From: Actinomycetota bacterium
Lineage (GTDB): Bacteria > Actinomycetota > Humimicrobiia > Humimicrobiales > Humimicrobiaceae
Direction of reading: 5' to 3'
NCBI GenBank assembly: GCA_016783995.1
Contig: JADHVN010000013.1
Coordinates: forward strand, 1-19,228
Length of the DNA stretch: 19,228 nucleotides
Below, piece by piece: positions 8,568 through 16,661 of the stretch (its first letter is position 1; the number at the start of each line of letters is the position of its first letter). The translations under genes and the position numbers were made by a program. The notes beneath the pieces were generated by a model. That model did not search any database. It had not been told where the DNA came from and worked only from the letters and a program-made list of their open reading frames with translations.

Positions 8568-9580
8568 ATATTATTAATTTCTTCATTAATCTTACTGGTC
8601 AGATTTGTTTTCAAGCCTTCTATGGCTACTCTTATGGCATTTTTAATTGCTCTGGACTTTGATCTTCCATGAGAAATAATTACCAGTCCATTTAACCCTA
8701 GAAGTTGTGCTCCTCCATATTCTTCATAATCAAATTTCTTCTTCATCGTGGTAAAAGAGCTCCTGAGCCACAAAGCTGAAAGTTTGGCCAGTATACCTGA
8801 AGTCAAGATTTTTTTTATTTCACCAAAAAAGAAGTTTGTCAGACCCTCAACCGACTTCAATATTACGTTTCCCACAAACCCATCACAAACCACTACATCT
8901 GCTGCACCCTCAAACAGTTCCCTTCCTTCTATATTTCCGATAAAATTAATTTTAGGATAGCTTTTAAGTAATCTGTAACTTTCAACCACCAGTTCACTCC
9001 CTTTCTTTTCTTCCTCGCCAATATTAACCAGAGCCACTCTTGGATTGTCTATTCCAAGAATATTCTCGGAATAAATTTTTCCCATTATAGCAAATTGCTT
9101 TAAATATTGAGGTTTGCAATCAGCATTGGCTCCAGCATCGATTAATACAAACTTCCTATCTGATAAAGGTATTACCACTGCAATAGCAGGTCTTATTATA
9201 TTTTCTATTCTTTTCATATTAAAAAGAGAGCAGGCCATTACCGCACCAGTATTACCAGCAGAGAGAAAAGCTTTTCCCTGACCCCTGGATGCGAGCTCTG
9301 AACCTATAAAAATTGAGGAATTCCTTTTTTTCTTTAGTATCTCTGATGGGGATTCGTTCATACTTACTTCCTGGGAGCTTGGAGCAATCTCTATACCATC
9401 AAGATTTAACTGGCTGGCTGCTGCAACTGTCTTTATCTTATCTTTATTTCCAACCAGTTTTATTTTTACTTGAAAGGCTGCTCTGGCTTCTATAGAACCC
9501 TTAACAATCTCTTCAGGGGCAAAATCTCCTCCCATTGCATCTATAATGATTGAATAATTGTTTGAGTTAAACTGCACCAT
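8561..9580 (-). CDS. plsX: Phosphate acyltransferase PlsX
   Basis: Peripheral membrane enzyme that converts acyl-ACP and phosphate to acyl-phosphate, the donor for PlsY in phosphatidic acid synthesis. The protein has 339 residues, the normal size. Visible family patterns are [19 protein letters not shown] near the N-terminus, [48 protein letters not shown], and [14 protein letters not shown]. The end ([20 protein letters not shown]) is also typical. The C-terminal codons run into an 18-bp tandem duplication. It lies 18 bases downstream of the DRTGG-domain gene, where Firmicutes would have fapR or recG upstream. Confidence 0.98.
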   Translation of the reverse strand: MVQFNSNNYSIIIDAMGGDFAPEEIVKGSIEARAAFQVKIKLVGNKDKIKTVAAASQLNLDGIEIAPSSQEVSMNESPSEILKKKRNSSIFIGSELASRGQGKAFLSAGNTGAVMACSLFNMKRIENIIRPAIAVVIPLSDRKFVLIDAGANADCKPQYLKQFAIMGKIYSENILGIDNPRVALVNIGEEEKKGSELVVESYRLLKSYPKINFIGNIEGRELFEGAADVVVCDGFVGNVILKSVEGLTNFFFGEIKKILTSGILAKLSALWLRSSFTTMKKKFDYEEYGGAQLLGLNGLVIISHGRSKSRAIKNAIRVAIEGLKTNLTSKINEEINNIN

Positions 9581-9598
9581 AATTGATTTTAGCTGTAA

Positions 9599-10663
9599 TT
9601 ATTTTTTTGAAATTTCCAGCAATCTGTTTATATCTATATACTCCCGTACCACTTCAACTATTTTATCTATTTTTTTAATTTCATGAAATCTTACATGGCC
9701 GATAATTTCTCCAACTTTCTCTACTGCAGTAAGCGTATCATAATTAACCAGAATCATAGGCACACCTAATTCTTCAGCCCTTCCAAGAACTATAGTGCTT
9801 GGCTGAAAATTACCTGTAAGTATAATACATTTAGTAGGTGTTTCCAGCGCTGCAAGCTGAACATCCGCCCTGTCTCCACCGGTTATAACCGCTTTATTGG
9901 CCTTTCTTCTAAAAAATTTAAGCGCCTGTTCCTGACCCATAGCTCCAACCATAAATGTCTCCACTAATTCATTAACTTTATCTTCAGCGCAAATTATCTG
10001 TCCGCCTAAAAGCTCGGACATTTCCTTTATACTTACAGAGGACAGCATCGTGTCCGAAGCTATATATCCAAAAACTTCTATTCCCTTTTTTGTCAGGAAT
10101 GGAACTATCAATTCTTCGAGGTAGTTCATCTGGCTTCTTGGAACCCAATTTATGATTACACCACTCAAGCAATCTTCTAAAAATCCCTTTGAATAAAGAA
10201 TTTGATCTACAATTTCAGAGCTATATTTAATTACCATAATTACCTTGGCACCCAATTTTTCACAAATTTTATCTGAAGATATCCCCAGGAAGTAGCCGTC
10301 TTCAACACTTTTAGCCCCTTCTAAAATTACAATATCCTTACCCTTTTGAATTCTCTCGTAAGCTTTAGCAATTAAATCCACAAACCCCTTAGAGAAACTT
10401 TGATCTTTCAGGCCTTCTCTGTTAAAATGCTGGGTTAACACAATAGGGCATATATCCTCGAGTTCTTCTTTTACGTCCAGTATATTTGAGATATATTGCG
10501 CATCTTCATCTGTAGTTATTCCTCCTACCCGGATTGGCAACGTCCCTACTGGTTTCATATACCCTACTTTCAGGCCTTTTTCAGTAAATAATTTTCCTAC
10601 ACCTACACACATCGAACTCTTGCCAGAAAAAGGTTGGTTTGAAATAAAAAATAACGGAACCAT
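9599..10663 (-). CDS. P-loop (BioD-like) plus DRTGG domain protein, Pta regulatory-region homologue
   Basis: 354 residues resembling the N-terminal non-catalytic part of long phosphotransacetylases. An N-terminal BioD/CobB-like P-loop domain has SNQPFSGKSS (8-17), YMKPVG (35-40) and a Walker-B-like VILEGAKS (112-119). A DRTGG domain at about 205-330 contains GGDRADVQLAAL (262-273) and LGRAEELGVPMILV. The phosphotransacetylase catalytic domain is absent, so it cannot by itself make acetyl-phosphate. Its ATG lies one base after the acetate–CoA ligase stop, with AGGAGG inside that gene, so the two are translationally coupled. I infer a nucleotide-sensing or regulatory role for the ligase; the function is not established. 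Confidence 0.85.
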   Translation of the reverse strand: MVPLFFISNQPFSGKSSMCVGVGKLFTEKGLKVGYMKPVGTLPIRVGGITTDEDAQYISNILDVKEELEDICPIVLTQHFNREGLKDQSFSKGFVDLIAKAYERIQKGKDIVILEGAKSVEDGYFLGISSDKICEKLGAKVIMVIKYSSEIVDQILYSKGFLEDCLSGVIINWVPRSQMNYLEELIVPFLTKKGIEVFGYIASDTMLSSVSIKEMSELLGGQIICAEDKVNELVETFMVGAMGQEQALKFFRRKANKAVITGGDRADVQLAALETPTKCIILTGNFQPSTIVLGRAEELGVPMILVNYDTLTAVEKVGEIIGHVRFHEIKKIDKIVEVVREYIDINRLLEISKK

Positions 10664-10664
10664 T

Positions 10665-12770
10665 TTAACCTCCTATTCTTATTCTTACATCTCCAGCTAT
10701 AGAGCCCTCTCCCTGTTTTTTTACAAATAAGGGATTTATATCCATTTCTATTATTTCTGGAAAATCCGTAACCAGCTGAGAAACTCTAAGTATGATTTCA
10801 ATTATACTATCAATATCTGAAGGATCTTCACCTCTTATGCCTTTAAGCAGTTTGATAGTCTTGATTTCCTCTACCATCTCTCTGGCAACCTGTCTGCTTA
10901 AAGGGGCGATTCTGAAAGAAACATCTTTAAGTGCCTCAACATATATTCCTCCAAGCCCAAACATAATCATAGGCCCAAACTGCGGGTCTTCACTCATTCC
11001 AATAATAGTCTCTTTTTTATCCTTAATAAATTCCTGAACCAGAATACCGCGTATATTGGCATCAGGCATATATTTGCTTACACTAAAAAGAATCTGGTTA
11101 TAATTTTCCTCCAGCTCTTTTTCATTATCTATTCCAATCTTAACACCGCCAACATCAGTTTTATGTAATATATTCGGAGAAACAATTTTTAGCACCAGTG
11201 GATATCCAATAATCCTGCCTGCTATTTCTTTTGCTTCATCTATATCAAAGGCTAATTCTGCTCTGGGCATTCTTATGTTGTATGCCTCCAGAATTTCTCT
11301 AGATTCCATCTCCCCTAACTCTAATCTGCCTTCACTCTGGCACTGATAAAATATTTTTTTGACTCTTCCCTTATCAACATTAAAATTTTCAATAGGAAAG
11401 CTTCTTCTGGATTTCCAATCAATGTGCTCCATCATAACTTTCAATGTATCTATTGCTTCTTCCGGAATATCAAAGTTTGGAATATTTTTTTCAGCTAAAA
11501 ATTTTACTGCTTTTTCGACTTCAGAACCTCCCATAAAACTGGTCAGCACCGTAATACTTTTGCCACTACTTTCAATTACTTCCACAATTGCCCTGGCTGT
11601 CCTGTAAGGTTGAGTCATAGCCTGTGGTGTAAGCAGCACCACTACCGCATCAACATTACTATCCTTTACAACCACTTCCAGTGTCTTTTTGTATCTATCT
11701 GCCAGTGCATCCCCTAATATATCAATAGGATTATAAAAATTTGCCGCTTCTGGCAAAAATTCCTTCAAACCATCTATGGTTTCTTTTCCCAAACTGGCCA
11801 GCAATATATCGCTTTTCTCACATTCATCGGTGGCCATGATACCGGGACCACCTGCATTTGTTATTATTGCAACTTTTTTACCTTTAGGCAATGGTTGATA
11901 TGAAAAAGCTGTGGCATAATTGAATAAATCCCTTATGGTATTAGCCCTTATTATTCCTGCCTGTTTAAAAGCTGCTTCATAAGCTTTAGCTGAACCGGCT
12001 AGAGTACCGGTATGAGATGACACTGCCCTGGCTCCGGCATCTGTATTACCCGACTTTACAACAATTATAGGTTTCTTCTTAGAAACTCTTGAAGATATCC
12101 TGATAAATTCCCTGCCATATTTTACACCTTCAAGGTATGCTGTTATAACCTCAGTATCTTTCTCATTCTCCCAGTCATCAAACAAATCGTTTTCTGAAAT
12201 ATCGGCTTTGTTACCCAATGATACAAATTTTGAAAATCCAACCTTATTGGTTTTTGCCCAATCCAGGATAGAGGTGCCCAGTGCACCTGATTGTGAAATA
12301 AAACCTATCTTACCCATGGGAGGCATATTGGGTGAGAAAGTGGCATTTATGGGGCATTCAGTATCAATGATTCCCAGACAATTAGGTCCTAATATTCTAA
12401 TCCCATAGTCCTTTGCTTTTTCGATCAGCTGTCTTTCTCTTTTTGCACCTTCTATTCCGGTTTCCTTGAATCCTGCTGAAATAATTATAGACCATTTCGT
12501 ATTTTTCTTTGAACACTCTTCTAAAACCTGCAATACAAACTGTGCAGGGATAACTATTATAGCTAAATCAATATCACCGGGAACATTTAAAACTGAGGGG
12601 TAGCATTTAATGCCGTGTATTTCATCTGCTTTAGGATTTACTGGAAACAACTTACCTTTATATCCTGAATTTATTATGTTATCAAGGATGATATGGCCTA
12701 CTTTTTCTTCTTCTCTGGCAGCTCCTATTACTGCTACAGAATCGGGACAAAAAAAATTTCGTAAACTCAA
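10665..12770 (-). CDS. Acetate–CoA ligase (ADP-forming), fused alpha-beta
   Basis: Converts acetyl-CoA + ADP + phosphate to acetate + CoA + ATP, reversibly. About 701 residues, single-chain alpha-beta form. A CoA-binding Rossmann domain (SVAVIGAARE, 11-20) comes first. Ligase-type domains follow with FISQSGALGTSILDW, and the phosphorylated histidine His253 is in SSHTGTLAGS. The C-terminal ATP-grasp part has SPNILHKTDVGGVKIG, GLGGIYVEALKDVSFRIAPL and IIEMDINPLFV. The open frame begins 15 bases further up at another TTG (12785), but I prefer the TTG at 12770 because GGAGG lies 8 bases before it. Acyl substrate preference (acetate, branched or aryl acids) cannot be read. It lies between rpmF and plsX, an unusual place. 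Confidence 0.93.
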   Translation of the reverse strand: MSLRNFFCPDSVAVIGAAREEEKVGHIILDNIINSGYKGKLFPVNPKADEIHGIKCYPSVLNVPGDIDLAIIVIPAQFVLQVLEECSKKNTKWSIIISAGFKETGIEGAKRERQLIEKAKDYGIRILGPNCLGIIDTECPINATFSPNMPPMGKIGFISQSGALGTSILDWAKTNKVGFSKFVSLGNKADISENDLFDDWENEKDTEVITAYLEGVKYGREFIRISSRVSKKKPIIVVKSGNTDAGARAVSSHTGTLAGSAKAYEAAFKQAGIIRANTIRDLFNYATAFSYQPLPKGKKVAIITNAGGPGIMATDECEKSDILLASLGKETIDGLKEFLPEAANFYNPIDILGDALADRYKKTLEVVVKDSNVDAVVVLLTPQAMTQPYRTARAIVEVIESSGKSITVLTSFMGGSEVEKAVKFLAEKNIPNFDIPEEAIDTLKVMMEHIDWKSRRSFPIENFNVDKGRVKKIFYQCQSEGRLELGEMESREILEAYNIRMPRAELAFDIDEAKEIAGRIIGYPLVLKIVSPNILHKTDVGGVKIGIDNEKELEENYNQILFSVSKYMPDANIRGILVQEFIKDKKETIIGMSEDPQFGPMIMFGLGGIYVEALKDVSFRIAPLSRQVAREMVEEIKTIKLLKGIRGEDPSDIDSIIEIILRVSQLVTDFPEIIEMDINPLFVKKQGEGSIAGDVRIRIGG

Positions 12771-12812
12771 ATTACAAACCTCCAATTCTATTTCTCCGTT
12801 CCACTTTCACTT

Positions 12813-13037
12813 TTATTTGCTTGCTTCTTTGGTTTCTTTCTTTTCTTTTCTTTTTCCCTTCTCTTCAAATATTATTATCTCGTGTTCTGAGTAATAGCCG
12901 CAATTTTCACAGACTCTATGGGATATCTTTTTGCTATGGCACCTGGGGCACTCTACAATGTTTACCATTTTTAACCTGTCATGAGTCCTGCGTTTGTCTC
13001 TTCTAGATTTTGACGTTTTCCTTTTTGGAACCCCCAA
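12813..13037 (-). CDS. rpmF: 50S ribosomal protein L32, zinc-binding form
   Basis: Large-subunit protein. It begins GVPKRKTSKSRRDKRR, the L32 signature. Four cysteines (C30, C33, C43, C46 in CPRC and CENC) form a zinc ribbon, so this is the zinc-binding paralogue type. With 74 residues it is longer than the usual 56-62 because of a highly charged tail (KGKRKEKKETKEASK). The start is TTG, where the family N-terminus begins, with AGGAGG 8 bases upstream. A DUF177/YceD gene, the usual partner directly before rpmF, is absent; the spacer instead holds a promoter candidate. Confidence 0.96.
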   Translation of the reverse strand: MGVPKRKTSKSRRDKRRTHDRLKMVNIVECPRCHSKKISHRVCENCGYYSEHEIIIFEEKGKRKEKKETKEASK

Positions 13038-13070
13038 TACTATATCCTCCTGCTGAATATTTTGTTACAA

Positions 13071-13093
13071 ACTTGTTATAAATAAACACAAGT
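13071..13093. other. Small inverted repeat in rpmF leader region
   Basis: ACTTGT and ACAAGT, six bases each, are separated by 11 AT-rich bases just downstream of the rpmF promoter candidate. It could fold at the 5' end of the rpmF message or serve as a binding site. There is no T-run, so it is not a terminator. Chance is possible in such AT-rich sequence. Confidence 0.25.
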
Positions 13094-13098
13094 ACATA

Positions 13099-13126
13099 AA
13101 TATATCACAAAATAATATTTATTCAA
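13099..13126 (-). promoter_or_regulatory. Promoter candidate for rpmF
   Basis: In the 107-base gap between the DivIVA-like gene and rpmF the minus strand has TTGAAT, a 16-base spacer and TATATT (four and five of six matches to consensus). The predicted start lies about 55 bases before rpmF. It would let rpmF and the downstream acetate–CoA ligase be transcribed apart from coaD. Confidence 0.4.
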
Positions 13127-13144
13127 TAAACATTATTTATCATG

Positions 13145-13606
13145 TCATTTATCGTCTGAACTCAGTGTACTTCTGAATTGCTCTCTTCCTTTTTCAATTG
13201 CATTCAGTAGTTTATGCAATACAGCTTCCATGTTTGCCAGCTTTTCATCAGCATAATCCTCAGCTTCCAGCCTGATGGTTCTTGCTCTTGCTTCTACTGC
13301 AGACATCATTTCCTCTGATTTCCTATTGGCATTTTTTAGTATCTCGGTTTCACTAATCAGAATTTCTGCCTTTTCTTTTGCATCCTTTATTATTCTTTCA
13401 GAGTACCTTTTTGCTTCCTCTATCATATTTTCTCTTTCTTTCACAATCCATCTGGATTGCTTGAATTCTTCCGGCAGTATATTCCTCAGTTCATCCAACA
13501 GGTCGTATATCTCATTTTCATTTACAATTATATTGGACGAAAATGGAATTCTTTTTCTCTTATCTAGAAATTCTTCAATCCGGTCCACAATTTCAATTGC
13601 ATCCAT
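13145..13606 (-). CDS. DivIVA-like coiled-coil protein (Rv2927c-like)
   Basis: Soluble, highly charged helical protein of about 153 residues. The N-terminus AIEIVDRIEEFLDKRKRIPFSSNIIVNENEIYDLLD-like is a short helical segment with the typical P-F-S-S-x-x-x-V-x-E pattern, followed by a long coiled coil (about 60-150) rich in Ala, Glu and Lys. In Actinobacteriota such proteins sit near coaD, rpmF and rnc and are annotated as DivIVA-domain or ATP-synthase-b-like proteins; their role is probably scaffolding, but this is not firmly known. The frame opens four codons earlier at 13618, but GGAG lies 6 bases before the ATG at 13606. It follows coaD by 12 to 24 bases, depending on start. Confidence 0.8.
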   Translation of the reverse strand: MDAIEIVDRIEEFLDKRKRIPFSSNIIVNENEIYDLLDELRNILPEEFKQSRWIVKERENMIEEAKRYSERIIKDAKEKAEILISETEILKNANRKSEEMMSAVEARARTIRLEAEDYADEKLANMEAVLHKLLNAIEKGREQFRSTLSSDDK

Positions 13607-13630
13607 ATCATTCTCCATATCTATTTCTTT

Positions 13631-14125
13631 TTAATTAAAAATATTTTTATTAAAACTTTCAACTATATCTTTTTCTATTTCCTCTGGAACCAAACCTTTT
13701 ATACAGCCTTTAAACCTGGCCACTTCTTTTACCGCACTGGAACTAAGATAAGCAAATTTAGGATTAGTTACCATAAACATAGTCTCTACTTCCGGATTTA
13801 ATTTTTTATTTATTTGCGCCATCTGGAATTCATACTCAAAATCCGATATAGCTCTAAGACCTTTGACTATAACCGTTGACTTTACTCTTTTGGCAAGATC
13901 CACCAACAGCCCTTCAAATGTGATCACTTCAATATTATTTATATTTTTTAGCGCCCTCTTTGCAAAATCAACTCTTCTCTCTGTAGTATAAAGAGGTTTC
14001 TTTCTGGTATCTCTTGATATGGCTATTATTACTTTACAGAAAATCTTTGAACATCTGCTAATAATATCTTTGTGCCCCTCGGTTATAGGATCGTAAGTAC
14101 CCGGGCATAGTGCTATCTTTTCCAT
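13631..14125 (-). CDS. coaD: Phosphopantetheine adenylyltransferase
   Basis: Penultimate step of CoA synthesis: transfers AMP from ATP to 4'-phosphopantetheine, giving dephospho-CoA; a cytosolic hexamer. About 164 residues, the usual size. The nucleotidyltransferase motif CPGTYDPITEGH (7-18) is at the N-terminus; VIVKGLRAISDFEYEFQMAQIN and YLSSSAVKEVARF (the ISSS motif) follow. The frame extends to a TTG at 14137, but homologues start at the ATG used here and a GGA lies 7 bases before it. It follows rsmD by about 22 bases; the rsmD–coaD pair is widely conserved. Confidence 0.97.
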   Translation of the reverse strand: MEKIALCPGTYDPITEGHKDIISRCSKIFCKVIIAISRDTRKKPLYTTERRVDFAKRALKNINNIEVITFEGLLVDLAKRVKSTVIVKGLRAISDFEYEFQMAQINKKLNPEVETMFMVTNPKFAYLSSSAVKEVARFKGCIKGLVPEEIEKDIVESFNKNIFN

Positions 14126-14147
14126 AAAACAATCCAATCTCTTAAAT

Positions 14148-14702
14148 TTAATAAGGAGAGAGATAAATTACTTTTTTATCTCCAAAATGCGATTCTTTAA
14201 TTTTTCTCAAATTTTCTATTTCCTTACTTGCATCCTTTTTAAAAAAATATTCATATATTATAAGGGTATCAGCTCTTGTAATTTTTTTTTCTGATAAAAT
14301 ATCGAATATTTTTTTCATTATACCACTTTCAATTTTATATGGTGGGTCTAAAAAGATTATATCCCACTTTAAACCTTCATAAAACTTCAAAAATTTAAAA
14401 ACATCACTTCTAATTATTTTATACTTTTTACTGTCATTTTTTAAACACTCAGTATTATATTTTATGAGATTAATTGACTCAAAGCTTTTATCTACAAAAT
14501 ATACCAGATTACAATTCCTGCTCAAAGATTCTATTCCCAGTGAGCCTGTTCCTGAAAACAGGTCCAAAACATTTGACCCCACTATTCTATCGCCAATAAC
14601 ATTAAAAATACTTTCTTTTACACTGTCTAAAGTGGGTCTGATTTTATAATCCGAAGGAGTCTTTAGTTTTTTACCTTTAAATTTACCAGAAATAATTCTA
14701 AT
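14148..14702 (-). CDS. rsmD: 16S rRNA (guanine966-N2)-methyltransferase RsmD, apparent ATT start
   Basis: SAM-dependent methyltransferase that makes m2G966 in the 30S P-site region. The Rossmann SAM motif is VLDLFSGTGSLGIESLSR, and the catalytic NPPY-type motif reads DPPY (FLDPPYKIE). The first ordinary start, a GTG at 14582, would remove the conserved N-terminus. Reading on upstream in frame gives IRIISGKFKGKKLKTPSDYK and then IRPTLDSVKESIFNVIG, a clear RsmD N-terminus. That stretch has no ATG, GTG or TTG and reaches an in-frame TGA at 14708. The best start is therefore ATT at 14702, giving 184 residues, with GGTGAT 5 bases upstream. Alternatively, one extra T in the read would hide an ATG giving MSIRIISG. 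It lies 22 bases after fakA. Confidence 0.85.
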   Translation of the reverse strand: MRIISGKFKGKKLKTPSDYKIRPTLDSVKESIFNVIGDRIVGSNVLDLFSGTGSLGIESLSRNCNLVYFVDKSFESINLIKYNTECLKNDSKKYKIIRSDVFKFLKFYEGLKWDIIFLDPPYKIESGIMKKIFDILSEKKITRADTLIIYEYFFKKDASKEIENLRKIKESHFGDKKVIYLSPY

Positions 14703-14724
14703 AGCTCATCACCATCTAGTGCAA

Positions 14725-16449
14725 TCATTCTATTGAAAATATATAAGGATATAAGGGTTGTCCCCCCTTATGCATTTCTATATCCATTTTAGGAAAATAT
14801 TTTTTAAGCTTTATTTTAATGATCTCATTATCTTCATGTATGGCATCTTTCCCGGTATAAAAGGTAATAACCTCTTCAGTTGAACTTGCAATATCTCTTA
14901 CCAGATCTATAGTCGCATCCACAACATTATTCGAGATTACTCTTACTTCGCCATCAGATAAACCAATATATTCACCCTTCTTTATTTTACCAACCATAAG
15001 ATTTGCATCCCTCACTGCCTGTGTTATTTCCCCGTTCTTGGTCTTTTGGGCTGCTTCCTCCATATTATACTTGTTTTCTTCCATGCCTGAATCAGGATTA
15101 TAGCTCAGGATTGCCGATATTCCAGCCGGAATGTTTTTAGTAGGCACTATATAAACACTCTTATTCCTGACAATTTTTTTTGCCTGGTTTGCAGTAAGTA
15201 TAATATTTTTATTATTTGGAAATATGATAACCTCTACAGCCTCCGTGCTGTTTATGGCCTTTACTATATCATAAGTTGATGGATTCATACTCTGTCCCCC
15301 GCTTATAATAATATCCGCACCAATACTTTTAAATATCCCTTCCAGTCCATCACCATTAGCCACTACTATCAGAGCCCTTCCTTCCTCCATCTTTTCTTCT
15401 ACCGGTTCTGCTTCTCCTGTTGCTTCTTTCCTCTGATCTTCCATATTATTAATTTGAATGTCATGAAGAGTACCTTCTCTTAATGCTATTCCCAGAACTT
15501 TTTGGGGATGGTTTGTGTGTACATGTATTTTTACAAGATTTTCATTTCCGACCACCATCGTGCTATCGCCAAAACTTTCAATTCTTTCCCTTAATCTTCC
15601 TATATCTATCCCGCTGCCCCTTACCATAAATTCCGTACAATAAGTATATTTAATCTCATAACTTATTTTTACTTCTTTTAATCTTTTACTCTCAGCTTGC
15701 GGAACATATGCTTTAGATTCCTTATCTAGACTATTACTCTTTGATTTATTATTTTTACTGCTGCCAGATATAATAGATACGCTTCCTGCTTTACTTACAT
15801 TTCTTTCTAAACTGCCGTCTATACTATTAATCTCGATTAAAGCCTTTTTGGCTCCAATCAAAATATCTAAAATACCCTGCGCTCCAGCATCTACTACACC
15901 AGCTTTCTTTAGTATCGGCAGGAGAAAAGTAGTTCTTTCAACAGATTTTTCAGTTTCGGAAATAATTCTGTCCAGAAGCTCCACCAGTTTTATTTTATCA
16001 GTATTATTGACTAAATTTTCAACAAGCTTGCAAATATCCTTCATAGTGGTAAGCATGGTTCCTTCAGTCGGATCCTGCACAGAATCATATGCCAAATCTC
16101 TGGATGATTTTAACGCTTCTTTAATTACATCCAGATTTAAACTATCACTTTTTATTATTATATCGAAAAAACCTTTAAGTATTTGAGAGAATATTACACC
16201 AGAATTCCCCCTTGCACCCATTAATGCGCCAAATGAAGCTTTCTCCAGAATACTTTTTACAGAAAAATTTTTAAGCTTTAAAAGCTCTTCTTTTATCGCC
16301 TTTAAAGTCAACAGCATATTGGTACCGGTATCTCCATCTGGAACGGGAAACACATTTAAAACATTAATTTTTTCTTCGTTTTCCTTAAAATTTTCCAGTA
16401 TTATATCAATAACTTTTTTTAAATCCTTGTTATTTATTTCATAAAACAT
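14725..16449 (-). CDS. fakA: Fatty acid kinase FakA-like (DAK2/YloV family)
   Basis: ATP-binding subunit that phosphorylates fatty acids held by a FakB partner, feeding acyl-phosphate to PlsY or, via PlsX, to acyl-ACP. The protein has 574 residues (family about 550). The N-terminal DAK2/DhaL domain has PDGDTGTNM (37-45) and GARGNSGVIFSQIL. The middle domain has EFMVRGSGIDIGRLRERIESFGDS and VHVHT-like KIHVHTNHPQKVLG. The C-terminal domain has ADIIISGGQSMNPSTYDI and FPNNKNIILTANQA. A Ser/Lys-rich linker near 215-250 is longer than usual. No FakB gene is in this window. recG, its common downstream neighbour, is absent and rsmD follows directly. The ATG has no strong Shine-Dalgarno. Confidence 0.93.
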   Translation of the reverse strand: MFYEINNKDLKKVIDIILENFKENEEKINVLNVFPVPDGDTGTNMLLTLKAIKEELLKLKNFSVKSILEKASFGALMGARGNSGVIFSQILKGFFDIIIKSDSLNLDVIKEALKSSRDLAYDSVQDPTEGTMLTTMKDICKLVENLVNNTDKIKLVELLDRIISETEKSVERTTFLLPILKKAGVVDAGAQGILDILIGAKKALIEINSIDGSLERNVSKAGSVSIISGSSKNNKSKSNSLDKESKAYVPQAESKRLKEVKISYEIKYTYCTEFMVRGSGIDIGRLRERIESFGDSTMVVGNENLVKIHVHTNHPQKVLGIALREGTLHDIQINNMEDQRKEATGEAEPVEEKMEEGRALIVVANGDGLEGIFKSIGADIIISGGQSMNPSTYDIVKAINSTEAVEVIIFPNNKNIILTANQAKKIVRNKSVYIVPTKNIPAGISAILSYNPDSGMEENKYNMEEAAQKTKNGEITQAVRDANLMVGKIKKGEYIGLSDGEVRVISNNVVDATIDLVRDIASSTEEVITFYTGKDAIHEDNEIIKIKLKKYFPKMDIEMHKGGQPLYPYIFSIE

Positions 16450-16491
16450 AGTCTTATCATTTCAAGATTAAATTATAAATATAAGGTTAAT

Positions 16492-16520
16492 ATTATATTA
16501 AAACTTATCTTATTTTTAAA
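16492..16520 (-). promoter_or_regulatory. Promoter candidate for fakA operon
   Basis: The minus strand reads TTTAAA, 17 bases, then a perfect TATAAT, with the predicted start about 36 bases before the fakA ATG. The -35 box is only a four-of-six match and the surrounding sequence is very AT-rich, so chance is possible. Confidence 0.38.
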
Positions 16521-16632
16521 TAAAAACAATTTCTTTAGTTGTATAATTTGAACATCTTAATTTATTTTCTACCAATTAAGACTTTTTAAATTAAAAATTG
16601 TTTCTTGTCATAATCATACTTTTTTATTTACC

Positions 16633-16661
16633 TTGAAAATTAAATAATAAGATGCTAATAT
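16633..16661 (+). promoter_or_regulatory. Promoter candidate for rpmB
   Basis: TTGAAA, exactly 17 bases, then TAATAT on the plus strand, with a predicted start near 16668 and a leader of about 90 bases before rpmB. Box match and spacing are good for a housekeeping sigma factor. Confidence 0.5.

Noticed and set aside
14148..14582. rsmD starting at the GTG at 14582 (144 residues)
   Set aside because: This omits the conserved N-terminal IRIISGKFKG and RPT segments that are encoded directly upstream in the same frame.
16542..16547. Perfect TATAAT on the plus strand upstream of rpmB
   Set aside because: There is no acceptable -35 box at 16-18 bases upstream; the TTGAAA/TAATAT pair at 16633-16661 is better.
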